This document shows positions 1 through 5,604 of a stretch of DNA of 7,752 bases, one piece after another. Every line of letters starts with the position of its first letter. Position 1 is the first letter of the stretch. A model generated the notes under the pieces. That model was given only the letters and a program-made list of their open reading frames with translations, did no database searches and was not told the origin of the DNA. The stretch is from Clostridia bacterium (GTDB taxonomy: Bacteria; Bacillota; Clostridia; Oscillospirales; CAG-272), in NCBI GenBank assembly GCA_017386965.1, contig JAFOGE010000215.1, positions 1-7,752 of the forward strand, given 5' to 3'. The translations under genes were made by a program, and so were the position numbers.

Positions 1-2
1 AA

Positions 3-128
3 TCCGCCATCCACTTCCGTGCCCACTACGGCACCGTGGCCCGCGAGATGGTGGCCGTCCCGCTCCCCGGCTACATCGCCCCCACCCCCGAGAACTTCCG
101 GTACAAAAACTGGAAGGGGCAGGTATAA
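3..128 (+). CDS. MlrC/M81-family metallopeptidase, C-terminal fragment
   Basis: Partial gene entering from the left edge; the last 41 codons are present, ending in TAA at 126-128. The visible residues read SAIHFRAHYGTVAREMVAV, followed by a PLPGYIAPTP stretch and a basic RYKNWKGQV tail. This resembles the end of the MlrC C-terminal domain (M81 metallopeptidases, formerly DUF1485), where a 'KS..HFRA.F.PIAREV..VD.PG...P' pattern precedes a short basic end. Members hydrolyse peptide or amide bonds with a metal ion; the MlrC prototype opens linearised microcystin, but the substrate of most homologues is unknown. The metal ligands lie upstream, outside the window, so activity cannot be judged. Nearly every third codon position is G or C and the stretch is about 64 % GC by hand count, clearly above the adjoining 141-257. 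Family call is by recognised pattern only and rests on a short piece. Confidence 0.6.
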   Translation, partial: SAIHFRAHYGTVAREMVAVPLPGYIAPTPENFRYKNWKGQV

Positions 129-140
129 CCCCCGGGACAT

Positions 141-257
141 TCCGCTTCCGTTCGGACCGGTCACTGCCACGAATCGGTCGTTGATCTGCACACTGATGTT
201 ATGCAGGATCTCATGTCCTTCCTCGGTTGAATAGGATACATTCTGAAATTCTAACAT
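141..257 (-). pseudogene. ABC transporter ATPase, N-terminal remnant broken in Walker A
   Basis: Read from the ATG at 257-255, 39 codons give MLEFQNVSYSTEEGHEILHN, then ISVQINDRFVAVTGPNGSG. This is a typical ABC nucleotide-binding domain start: a first strand, an A-loop tyrosine (Y9), the 'IL.NIS..I' strand pair and the Walker A lead-in GPNGSG. The next codon should be the essential Lys but is ATG (Met), and after one more Ser the reading becomes RGLYLPLP, which resembles no ABC sequence and is the antisense of the MlrC tail. All later motifs (Q-loop, signature, Walker B) are absent. The piece has a good promoter and A/G-rich leader, so it looks like the intact front of a real gene cut at about 138-141. 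An in-frame ATG at 275-273 could extend it by six codons but has AGGA directly against it. GC is about 48 % by hand count. Either a broken gene or an assembly chimera. The subfamily is uncertain; the start is vaguely SufC-like. Confidence 0.65.
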
Positions 258-306
258 GGTTTTACTTTTTCCCATTCCTTTTTTTCTTTTTCTTTTTCTC
301 CTATAT

Positions 307-335
307 ATTTTATCTTCTTTTGCGTCGAATTGCAA
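307..335 (-). promoter_or_regulatory. Housekeeping promoter for the truncated ABC ATPase gene
   Basis: On the minus strand TTGCAA (335-330) is followed after exactly 17 bases by TAAAAT (312-307): a near-consensus sigma-A promoter. Transcription would start near 300 and run through an A/G-rich leader (about 300-258, containing GGAG and AGGA) into the ATG at 257. Its quality suggests that the downstream remnant was part of a working gene until the break. Confidence 0.55.
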
Positions 336-397
336 GGACTCTTGCGGATTTATGTGTTAACTTTCTGTGAACGATCCGCCCTTTCCAAAAATACAGG

Positions 398-426
398 AAC
401 CCTATGCTCTCTGCTCCGCATAGGAT
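398..426 (+). promoter_or_regulatory. Candidate sigma-K-type promoter for the SleC-like gene set
   Basis: AACC (398-401) lies 16 bases before GCATAGGAT (418-426). This fits the pattern of late mother-cell promoters known from Bacillus subtilis, an AC-containing -35 and a CATANNNT -10 (sigma-K; sigma-E has a similar -10). Transcription would begin near 433, leaving a leader of about 27 bases that includes the AAGGAGG at 447-453. No good sigma-A promoter was found upstream; the best alternative is a weak TTTCCA (382-387) and TATGCT (403-408) with 15-base spacing. The expected sporulation role of the genes supports the call, but the motif is short and could arise by chance. Confidence 0.38.
401..424 (+). 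repeat. Perfect 7-bp inverted repeat in the leader region
   Basis: CCTATGC (401-407) and GCATAGG (418-424) are exact reverse complements separated by 10 bases. No T-run follows, so it is not a terminator. It coincides with the candidate sigma-K promoter: the right arm is the -10 region. It could be an operator for a regulator, or chance. Confidence 0.45.
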
Positions 427-459
427 GGTAAAAAGCTTTGACCGAGAAGGAGGCGCCTT

Positions 460-894
460 ATGAATTCCGAAAGCAACCAAGGAACAGGCTATCTTGCGGT
501 CCGCGTGACCACAGCGCGCGGTGCGATCCCCCTGGAGGGAGCGCGCGTGCAGATACGCCGGCTCCCCGAATCCCCTGCCGATGCTACGGAGGATCTGATC
601 CTCTCCGCCGTTACGGAACGGGATGGGAAGATCCCCCTCGTTCCCCTCCCAGCTCCTCCAAAGGAGGAATCCCTAAGCCCCTCCAACGGTGGAAAAAGGC
701 CCTATGCCCTCTATTTATTGGAGGTGCGGCTGGAGGGATATCATGCGCAGACCTATAACGGCGTCCCGATCTTTGACGGCGTGATCGCGGTGCAGACGGT
801 GGATCTGATCCCTCTGTCTGAAAACGAAGCTCCGGACGGCTTTTCTCCGGATGGAGAACGCATCGTCGAAGCGCCCGGCGCAAACAACCTCTGA
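460..894 (+). CDS. SleC pro-region-like protein with a transthyretin-like domain
   Basis: 144 residues. ATG at 460 is set by a perfect AAGGAGG (447-453) six bases upstream. Residues about 10-118 look like a carboxypeptidase-regulatory/transthyretin-like beta-sandwich: a first strand GYLAVRVTTARGAIPLEGA, a turn with T-ERDGK (52-57), a proline-rich middle (61-80), then YLLEVRLEGYHAQ and GVPIFDGVIAVQTVDLIPL. The same arrangement forms the N-terminal pre/pro-region of clostridial SleC, the spore cortex-lytic enzyme that Csp proteases activate by removing its propeptide. Here that region is a free-standing protein encoded 22 bases before the SleC-like core, so it may serve as an in-trans chaperone, inhibitor or anchor (inference). 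The C-terminal 25 residues are acidic and look disordered. No signal peptide, membrane segment or cysteine is seen, consistent with synthesis in the mother cell and deposition on the forespore. It is not a frameshifted SleC: both genes have their own start and ribosome site. Confidence 0.7.
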   Translation: MNSESNQGTGYLAVRVTTARGAIPLEGARVQIRRLPESPADATEDLILSAVTERDGKIPLVPLPAPPKEESLSPSNGGKRPYALYLLEVRLEGYHAQTYNGVPIFDGVIAVQTVDLIPLSENEAPDGFSPDGERIVEAPGANNL

Positions 895-916
895 ATACGA
901 AAGGAAGGAACACACT

Positions 917-2314
917 ATGCCGGATCTTCCAACCGTTCCCGAGCGCATCACCGTGCATCTCGGGCCTCCCGACAGTGAAGCGGAAAACGTGACGCTGCCC
1001 TTTCTGGATTACGTCGCGAACGTAGCTTCCAGTGAAATCTATCCCACCTGGCCCGAAAGTGCCATCCGTGCCAATATGTACGCGCAGATCTCCTTTGCCC
1101 TCAACCGCCTCTATACCGAGTATTATCGCACGCGAGGCTATGATTTTGACATCACCTCCACCACCGCCAACGATCAATTTTTCGTTCCCGGGAGAGATAT
1201 CTTTGAGAATATTCGCGATCTTTCCGGAGAGCTTTTCAACAATTACATCCGCCGCATCGGAAACGTCGAGCCTCTCTTTGCACAGTATTGCAACGGAACC
1301 ACGACCACCTGTAACGGTCTTTCGCAATGGGGCTCTGTGTCGCTCGCAGAGGAGGGACTTACCCCCTTCGACATTCTCACCTACTACTACGGCGACAACA
1401 TCGAGCTGGTTCGGGATGCGCCAATCGAAAACCAAACGGAAAGCGCTCCCTCCATTCCGTTGCAGCTCGGCTCTACCGGAGATGCCGTGCGCACCCTGCA
1501 GATCCGCCTCAACCGCATCTCGGCAAACTATCCATCCATCCCAAAGATCATCGCCGCCGACGGAATCTTTGCCAACGACACGGATGCGGCCGTGCGGCGT
1601 TTTCAGGAGATCTTCAACCTCACCCCGGATGGGATCGTGGGGAGAACTACCTGGTACACCATCCAAAACATTTATATTGGTGTCAAACGCTTGACCGATC
1701 TTTCCTCCGAGGGAATTACGAGAGAGGAGGTCACACGCCAGTACCCGGGAGTGTTGCAGGTGGGAAGTGCGGGGGACGGTGTGCGAAATCTGCAATATTT
1801 TCTCAGCTACCTCTCGCAGTTTTATGAAACGATCCCGCCTACCCCCATAGACGGCATCTTCGGAGATTCCACCCGTCAGTCGGTAGAGGCCGCACAAAGG
1901 ACCTTTGGACTGCCCCCGGACGGCGTCGTGGGGGAGCAGACCTGGAATCGCATCTACCGCGCCTACGTCGGCATCGTTCGTACCATTCCCACGGAATACA
2001 CCGAGGGTTATACCGTTCCCTACGGGGGTGTCCCCTTGCGCATCGGCTCGGAATCCGATGCGGTGACACTCCTGCAGGAGTACCTCAACTATATCGGATT
2101 GACCTATCCGGAGATCCCTCAAACCTCGGTAACAGGATATTTCGGTCCTCGCACACAGGAGGCGGTGCTGGCCTTCCAAAACCAATTCGGTCTGTCCCCA
2201 AGCGGCGTGGTGGCCTCGGTCACATGGAATGCGATCATCGAGCTTTACAACGCCATCTATCAAGGAGCCCTTCTACGGGAGGGCCAGCACCCCGGCTTTG
2301 ACGTGGGTGCCTGA
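917..2314 (+). CDS. SleC-like spore cortex-lytic protein: SpoIID-like domain plus three peptidoglycan-binding repeats
   Basis: 465 residues from the ATG at 917, chosen because AAGGAAGGA (901-909) lies seven bases upstream; an in-frame ATG at 851 would overlap the previous gene. Residues about 10-165 match the SleC core, related to SpoIID/LytB: ITVHLGPP, then NVASSEIYPTWPESAIRANM, where Glu40 aligns with the catalytic Glu of SpoIID lytic transglycosylases, then YCNGTTTTCNGLSQWG, with Cys125 and Cys132 placed like the SpoIID zinc cysteines and GLSQWG matching its GMSQ.G motif. Three PG_binding_1 repeats follow at about 183-255, 279-350 and 374-445, each with L.(L/V/I)GS..DAV..LQ near the start, a D/TG.FG or DGIF turn, and GVV/GIV...TW at the end. 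Clostridial SleC, by established work, cleaves cortex peptidoglycan during germination. Here the pro-region is absent, being encoded by the preceding gene, and no signal peptide is present. Twenty-two bases separate it from the preceding gene and 16 from the next, so co-transcription is likely. Catalytic activity is inferred, not proven; a structural role on the cortex is possible. Confidence 0.75.
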   Translation: MPDLPTVPERITVHLGPPDSEAENVTLPFLDYVANVASSEIYPTWPESAIRANMYAQISFALNRLYTEYYRTRGYDFDITSTTANDQFFVPGRDIFENIRDLSGELFNNYIRRIGNVEPLFAQYCNGTTTTCNGLSQWGSVSLAEEGLTPFDILTYYYGDNIELVRDAPIENQTESAPSIPLQLGSTGDAVRTLQIRLNRISANYPSIPKIIAADGIFANDTDAAVRRFQEIFNLTPDGIVGRTTWYTIQNIYIGVKRLTDLSSEGITREEVTRQYPGVLQVGSAGDGVRNLQYFLSYLSQFYETIPPTPIDGIFGDSTRQSVEAAQRTFGLPPDGVVGEQTWNRIYRAYVGIVRTIPTEYTEGYTVPYGGVPLRIGSESDAVTLLQEYLNYIGLTYPEIPQTSVTGYFGPRTQEAVLAFQNQFGLSPSGVVASVTWNAIIELYNAIYQGALLREGQHPGFDVGA

Positions 2315-2330
2315 AGGAAAGGAGAACGCC

Positions 2331-2864
2331 ATGCCGCAACCCCAAAATCACGCAGAGGCCACACGCAATCTGCAGCGTTATCTCCGCCAGCTTTCCTTTG
2401 CCGAGGAGGCAATTCCCTATCCTCCCATCGACGGCGTCTTTGAAAGCGCCACGCGGGACGCTCTCCTCGCCTTTCAAAAAAGCCGAGGGCTCCCCGAAAC
2501 GGGAACGGCCGATCTGAAAACCTGGGAGGAGCTCTATCGCAGCTGGCGCGCCTCGGTTGCCGAAAACGAACCGCCCGAGCGCATATCCATTTTCCCTCGA
2601 ACGCCAAAAAGCAACACACTCCGTTCGGGTGACCAAGGCTTTGCCGTTTCCGCCGTCCAATTCATTCTGCGCGAGCTGGAGCGATTCTATCCCGCACTTT
2701 CCAAAATAGAGGTAAACGGGATCTACGACCCGATCACCGAGGAGGGGGTCCGCACATTCCAGGAGCGCAACGCCCTACCGATCACCGGAACGGTAGACCG
2801 CCTGACCTGGAATCTTCTGGCCGACGCACACAATCTGCTCTTTGATCGCTTCCCGGTGGAATAA
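2331..2864 (+). CDS. Small protein of two peptidoglycan-binding (PG_binding_1) repeats
   Basis: 177 residues from the ATG at 2331, supported by AAAGGAG (2318-2324) six bases upstream; longer in-frame starts lie inside the previous gene. Repeat 1 (about 10-72) has EATRNLQRYL, PPIDGVFESATRDALLAFQK, and GLPETGT...TW. Repeat 2 (about 96-168) has LRSGDQGFAVSAVQFIL, VNGIYDPITEEGVRTFQE, and LPITGTVDRLTW. Both are the three-helix peptidoglycan-binding fold found at the C-terminus of many wall hydrolases. There is no catalytic domain, signal peptide or membrane segment. Repeat 1 lacks the usual L..GS.G.. lead, so it is slightly degenerate. The gene follows the SleC-like core by 16 bases and closes the cluster before a terminator, so it is probably an accessory cortex-binding subunit or an extension of the core's binding array (inference). 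Taken together the core and this protein carry five repeats. Confidence 0.7.
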   Translation: MPQPQNHAEATRNLQRYLRQLSFAEEAIPYPPIDGVFESATRDALLAFQKSRGLPETGTADLKTWEELYRSWRASVAENEPPERISIFPRTPKSNTLRSGDQGFAVSAVQFILRELERFYPALSKIEVNGIYDPITEEGVRTFQERNALPITGTVDRLTWNLLADAHNLLFDRFPVE

Positions 2865-2866
2865 GA

Positions 2867-2917
2867 GCGGCGGTCAATGGAAAAAGCCCCTGCCTCAGAA
2901 AGCCCGCCGCCGTCTTT
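2867..2917 (+). terminator. Possible weak first terminator hairpin
   Basis: GCGGCGG (2867-2873) and CCGCCGC (2904-2910) are perfect reverse complements, 30 bases apart, with CGTCTTTT directly after. The position, three bases past the stop codon, fits a terminator, but the loop is long and the strong hairpin at 2925-2968 makes it redundant. Confidence 0.25.
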
Positions 2918-2924
2918 TACGCGC

Positions 2925-2968
2925 AAGGGGGCTGCCTCAAGCGTTTTCCGCTTGAGGCAGCCCCTTTT
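2925..2968 (+). terminator. Rho-independent terminator after the SleC-like gene set
   Basis: GGGGCTGCCTCAAGCG (2928-2943) pairs perfectly with 2949-2964 around a five-base loop, followed by TTTT (2965-2968). AA at 2925-2926 can pair with the T-run. It ends the plus-strand transcript. On the minus strand, downstream of pepT, the stem is identical but no T-run follows, so termination there is less certain. Confidence 0.85.
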
Positions 2969-2992
2969 CGATTTGCTATTTGAAACATACGC

Positions 2993-4198
2993 TCACGCGC
3001 GAATAAGCTCGACCAGTACGCGCACCATGGCACGCATGGATTCCACAGGAATGAACTCATGCACGCCGTGGAAATTTGCACCGCCCGTGGAAAGGTTGGG
3101 ACAGGGCAAGCCCTCGTAGGAAAGGCGCGCACCGTCGGTTCCTCCGCGGATGGGAATGATCCTGGGCTCAACACCGACGGCACGCATCGCGCGCTCGGCA
3201 TTCTCGATCAGCTCCATGTGATCCAGGATCTTCTCCTTCATGTTATAGTAGCTGTCGCGCAGCTCTAAGGAAAAGGTTCCTTCGCCATAAACTCCATTGA
3301 GGTATGCGGTCAGATTGGTCAGGAACTGCTTGCGTGCTTCAAATTTTGCACGATCGTGATCGCGGACGATCATACCGATCTCCGCCTCGCTCTCGCACCC
3401 CGTAAAGGTATGCACATGATAAAAGCCCTCATAGCCCTCCGTATGTGCAGGCGTTTCCGACGGAGGAAGCATGGAGAGATATTCGTTTGCCATCAAGATG
3501 GCATTCTTCATGCGGTCCTTTGCCGATCCGGGATGGATGTTAACACCCCAAATCGTAACGCGTGCCGACGCCGCGTTGAAATTCTCATATTCGATCTCGC
3601 CAAGCTCGCCTCCGTCCACCGTATAGGCGGCGGATGCACCAAAGCGCGCAAGGTCAAAATGATCCGCACCGCGTCCAATCTCCTCGTCGGGCGTGATGCC
3701 AACGGCAATGCGTCCGTGCGGGATCTCGGGATGCTGCACCAAATACTCGCAGGCCGAGAGGATCTCGGCAACACCCGCCTTGTCATCCGCGCCCAGAAGT
3801 GTCCTTCCGTCGGTGACGATCAGCTCCTGTCCGCGATAGCGCTCCAGGAAGGGAAAATTGGAAAGCTCCAGAACTGCACCGCTCTCAAGAGGCAGGTCGC
3901 CTCCCTCGTAGCGAACGATGCGCGGGCGCACGTTCGCGCCGCTGACGTCGGGAGAAGTATCCATATGCGCGATCAGACCGAGCGTAGGAATGGATTCACA
4001 GCCCTTTGTGGCGGGCAAAAACGCGTACACGTAGCCACATTCGTCCAAGACGGCGTCCGAAAGGCCGATCTTGGCCAGCTCCTCGGCCAGTGCCTGTCCA
4101 AGCACGCGCTGCTTCGCACTGCTCGGAACGGTTTCGGAGGCCTCGTCCGACTGCGTATCAAAGCTGACGTAATGCAAAAAACGCTCAATAACGTCCAT
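2993..4198 (-). CDS. pepT: Peptidase T (tripeptide aminopeptidase, M20B)
   Basis: 401 residues, close to the usual length of about 410. A cytoplasmic zinc enzyme that releases the N-terminal residue from tripeptides (EC 3.4.11.4), in the last steps of peptide breakdown. The M20 metal-site motifs are in order: IAHMDTSPD (His78, Asp80), LLGADDKAG (Asp138/Asp139), TPDEEIGRG (Glu172 as general base, Glu173 as ligand), YTVDGGE (Asp195), and NFHGVHEFIP (His380). The lid/dimerisation domain, about 205-320, contains NIHPGSAKDRMKNA. RGGTDGARLS (351-360) is a typical PepT substrate-site motif. No signal peptide. The ATG at 4198 has GAGGTG four bases upstream. It starts 10 bases after the stop of the M29 aminopeptidase, whose stop codon abuts this ribosome site, so the two are surely co-transcribed and perhaps translationally coupled. 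All key residues are present. Confidence 0.95.
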   Translation of the reverse strand: MDVIERFLHYVSFDTQSDEASETVPSSAKQRVLGQALAEELAKIGLSDAVLDECGYVYAFLPATKGCESIPTLGLIAHMDTSPDVSGANVRPRIVRYEGGDLPLESGAVLELSNFPFLERYRGQELIVTDGRTLLGADDKAGVAEILSACEYLVQHPEIPHGRIAVGITPDEEIGRGADHFDLARFGASAAYTVDGGELGEIEYENFNAASARVTIWGVNIHPGSAKDRMKNAILMANEYLSMLPPSETPAHTEGYEGFYHVHTFTGCESEAEIGMIVRDHDRAKFEARKQFLTNLTAYLNGVYGEGTFSLELRDSYYNMKEKILDHMELIENAERAMRAVGVEPRIIPIRGGTDGARLSYEGLPCPNLSTGGANFHGVHEFIPVESMRAMVRVLVELIRA

Positions 4199-4208
4199 AC
4201 GTCACCTC

Positions 4209-5435
4209 TTAAAACGCCCAGTTGCCGTTTTCAAAGATCGGAACGCGGCGTCCGTCGCGCGTGATGGCGGTGATGGAGAGATCCTCCGTACCGATCATGA
4301 AATCCACGTGGATCATGGACTGGTTAATGCCTTTTTCGTAGCATTCCTCCAGCGTGTATTTGTCGTAATCCTTGATCACGTTGGTAAATCCGCGGCCCAG
4401 TGCCAGATGGCACGCCGCATTCTCATCAAAGAGGGTGTTATAGAAAAGGATGCCCGAATTGCGAATGGGGCTGTCGTAGGGGACCAGTGCGCACTCGCCA
4501 AGATAGGCGGCGCCCTCGTCCATCGAGATCATCTTGCGAAGCAGATCCTCATTCCGCTCGGCATGCACCTCAACCGCGCGTCCTCCCTCGAAGCGAACCG
4601 AGAAATTCTCGATCAACTCACCGCGGTAGGAAAGGGGCTTGGAGGAATACACGATTCCCTCTGCCACTCCCTTCTTGGGAGAAATGAAGGCCTCCTCGGA
4701 GGGAATGTTGGGATTGAATTCAATTCCGCTTCCCTGCGCCAGCTCGGAGCCTCCCATAAAGAGCGCATCCTCGATCATGCCGACCTTGAGGTCGGTACCG
4801 TTTGCAGAATGATACTCCAAGGTTTCAATGCAAAGGCTGTTCAGATAGGCACAGCGGTCGGCAAGATCCTTGTTATGCGCTTCCCATGCGGCAACCGGAT
4901 TGCCATCCACGCGAGAGGTGTAAAGGATCGCCTCCCAAAGCATCTCCATCGCCTTGAACTTGTTTACTCCGGGAAACACCTTCTTGGCCCAGGCAGCGCC
5001 GGGAACGGCTGCGATGCACCACTGGTACTTGTTGTCCATCGCCTCGCGGAAGGGCTTGACGATCTTGTATCTCGCCTGGGAAGCCTTGGAAACCTTTTCC
5101 TGGTTGATTCCGCGAAGGCCATCGGGATCGTCCGACTCCAGATAAATATGAACGGGGAGCGTTTCCACATGATGCTTCAGCTTCTCGATCTCCCAGTCCT
5201 CCATCTTGGAAAGCGTCTTGACGCTGCGCTTTTGATAGTTGAGCTTGGTCAGGGGCTGGTGCGTCCAATCCACCGTCACCTTGCGTGCGCCGCAGCGGTA
5301 GCACTCCTCGGCCACCATGGTCACGAATTCGGGCTGGTCCAGGCTCGCGGTAATGATAACGTCCTGTCCCTTCTGTACGTTTCCGCCCTTCTGTGCGATC
5401 AGACGGGCATATTGTCTTAATACGCTCTTTTTCAT
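4209..5435 (-). CDS. M29-family metallo-aminopeptidase (AmpS/PepS type)
   Basis: 408 residues, the standard length for family M29 (thermophilic aminopeptidase T, AmpS, PepS), cytoplasmic two-metal enzymes that trim N-terminal residues from peptides. Visible hallmarks: N-terminal GGNVQKGQDVIITA and AEECYRCGARKV of the alpha/beta domain; FNPNIPSEEAFISP (Glu247/Glu248 as ligand), MDEGAAYLGE (Glu314), NAACHLALGRGF (His343), and MIHVDFMIG (His376, Asp378) of the catalytic domain, with Y359-type tyrosine in KDYDKY nearby. The ATG at 5435 is chosen because AAAGGA lies 10 bases upstream and translation from here aligns with family N-termini; an upstream in-frame ATG would begin before the promoter. 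First gene of the operon with pepT; together they would degrade short peptides to amino acids. Signs of special regulation beyond the strong promoter are absent. Confidence 0.93.
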   Translation of the reverse strand: MKKSVLRQYARLIAQKGGNVQKGQDVIITASLDQPEFVTMVAEECYRCGARKVTVDWTHQPLTKLNYQKRSVKTLSKMEDWEIEKLKHHVETLPVHIYLESDDPDGLRGINQEKVSKASQARYKIVKPFREAMDNKYQWCIAAVPGAAWAKKVFPGVNKFKAMEMLWEAILYTSRVDGNPVAAWEAHNKDLADRCAYLNSLCIETLEYHSANGTDLKVGMIEDALFMGGSELAQGSGIEFNPNIPSEEAFISPKKGVAEGIVYSSKPLSYRGELIENFSVRFEGGRAVEVHAERNEDLLRKMISMDEGAAYLGECALVPYDSPIRNSGILFYNTLFDENAACHLALGRGFTNVIKDYDKYTLEECYEKGINQSMIHVDFMIGTEDLSITAITRDGRRVPIFENGNWAF

Positions 5436-5477
5436 GGTAAATACATCCTTTCGTACAATACAAATTGCATTAACATT

Positions 5478-5506
5478 ATTATACACAATCACCCCTTTTT
5501 TGTCAA
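5478..5506 (-). promoter_or_regulatory. Perfect-consensus promoter of the peptidase operon
   Basis: On the minus strand TTGACA (5506-5501) and TATAAT (5483-5478) are separated by exactly 17 bases: a full sigma-A consensus. Transcription would start near 5471, giving a leader of about 36 bases before the M29 aminopeptidase ATG. Strong, largely constitutive vegetative expression is expected. Confidence 0.88.
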
Positions 5507-5536
5507 TTCCATTCCCTAAAAAAGTACGGACTTCCC

Positions 5537-5565
5537 TTGACGAAATCTGCAAAATATGGTAAAAT
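5537..5565 (+). promoter_or_regulatory. Promoter of the ABC exporter gene, with extended -10
   Basis: TTGACG (5537-5542) and TAAAAT (5560-5565) with 17-base spacing; TGG directly before the -10 makes a TGn extension. The start would fall near 5572, about 33 bases before the ATG at 5605. It points away from the peptidase promoter, with 30 bases between the two -35 boxes, so the two units may influence each other. Confidence 0.8.
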
Positions 5566-5604
5566 AGGAGCATCCTAAAGGATGAGTGCAGAAAGGATGC
5601 TCCT
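5566..5604 (+). repeat. Perfect 11-bp inverted repeat between promoter and exporter start codon
   Basis: AGGAGCATCCT (5566-5576) and AGGATGCTCCT (5594-5604) are exact reverse complements, 17 bases apart. The left arm begins directly after the -10 box and covers the expected transcription start; the right arm ends directly at the ATG and contains the ribosome-binding AAAGGA. A repressor bound here would block the promoter. Alternatively, if transcription starts early enough, the RNA could fold and hide the ribosome site. The middle holds GGATG (5580-5584), which can pair with CATCC (5571-5575), offering an alternative hairpin. Confidence 0.7.

Noticed and set aside
19..234. 71-codon plus-strand frame crossing the MlrC/ABC junction
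   Set aside because: Pro/Ser/Arg-rich out-of-frame reading of the MlrC tail; no ribosome site and no recognisable protein.
276..320. T/C-rich tract as a terminator for the MlrC gene or a phase-variable repeat
   Set aside because: No hairpin precedes the T-runs and the repeat unit is irregular. Read on the minus strand it is the A/G-rich leader of the ABC gene.
851..916. Earlier ATG for the SleC-like core
   Set aside because: It overlaps the preceding gene and lacks a ribosome site; AAGGAAGGA at 901-909 points to the ATG at 917. The idea of a frameshift between the first two genes was dropped for the same reason.
611..2263. 550-codon open frame on the minus strand
   Set aside because: It lies antisense to the SleC-like genes, has no ribosome site, and its protein shows no recognisable domain; codon bias of the plus-strand genes opens it. 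The plus frames show clear repeats and motifs.
2229..2330. Earlier ATG for the two-repeat protein
   Set aside because: It lies well inside the preceding gene; AAAGGAG at 2318-2324 fixes the start at 2331.
3356..4264. 302-codon open frame on the plus strand
   Set aside because: Antisense to pepT, whose catalytic motifs are complete. Basic, low-complexity composition without motifs marks it as a shadow.
4308..5420. 370-codon open frame on the plus strand
   Set aside because: Antisense to the M29 aminopeptidase with no promoter or ribosome site of its own; the minus frame carries all M29 metal ligands.
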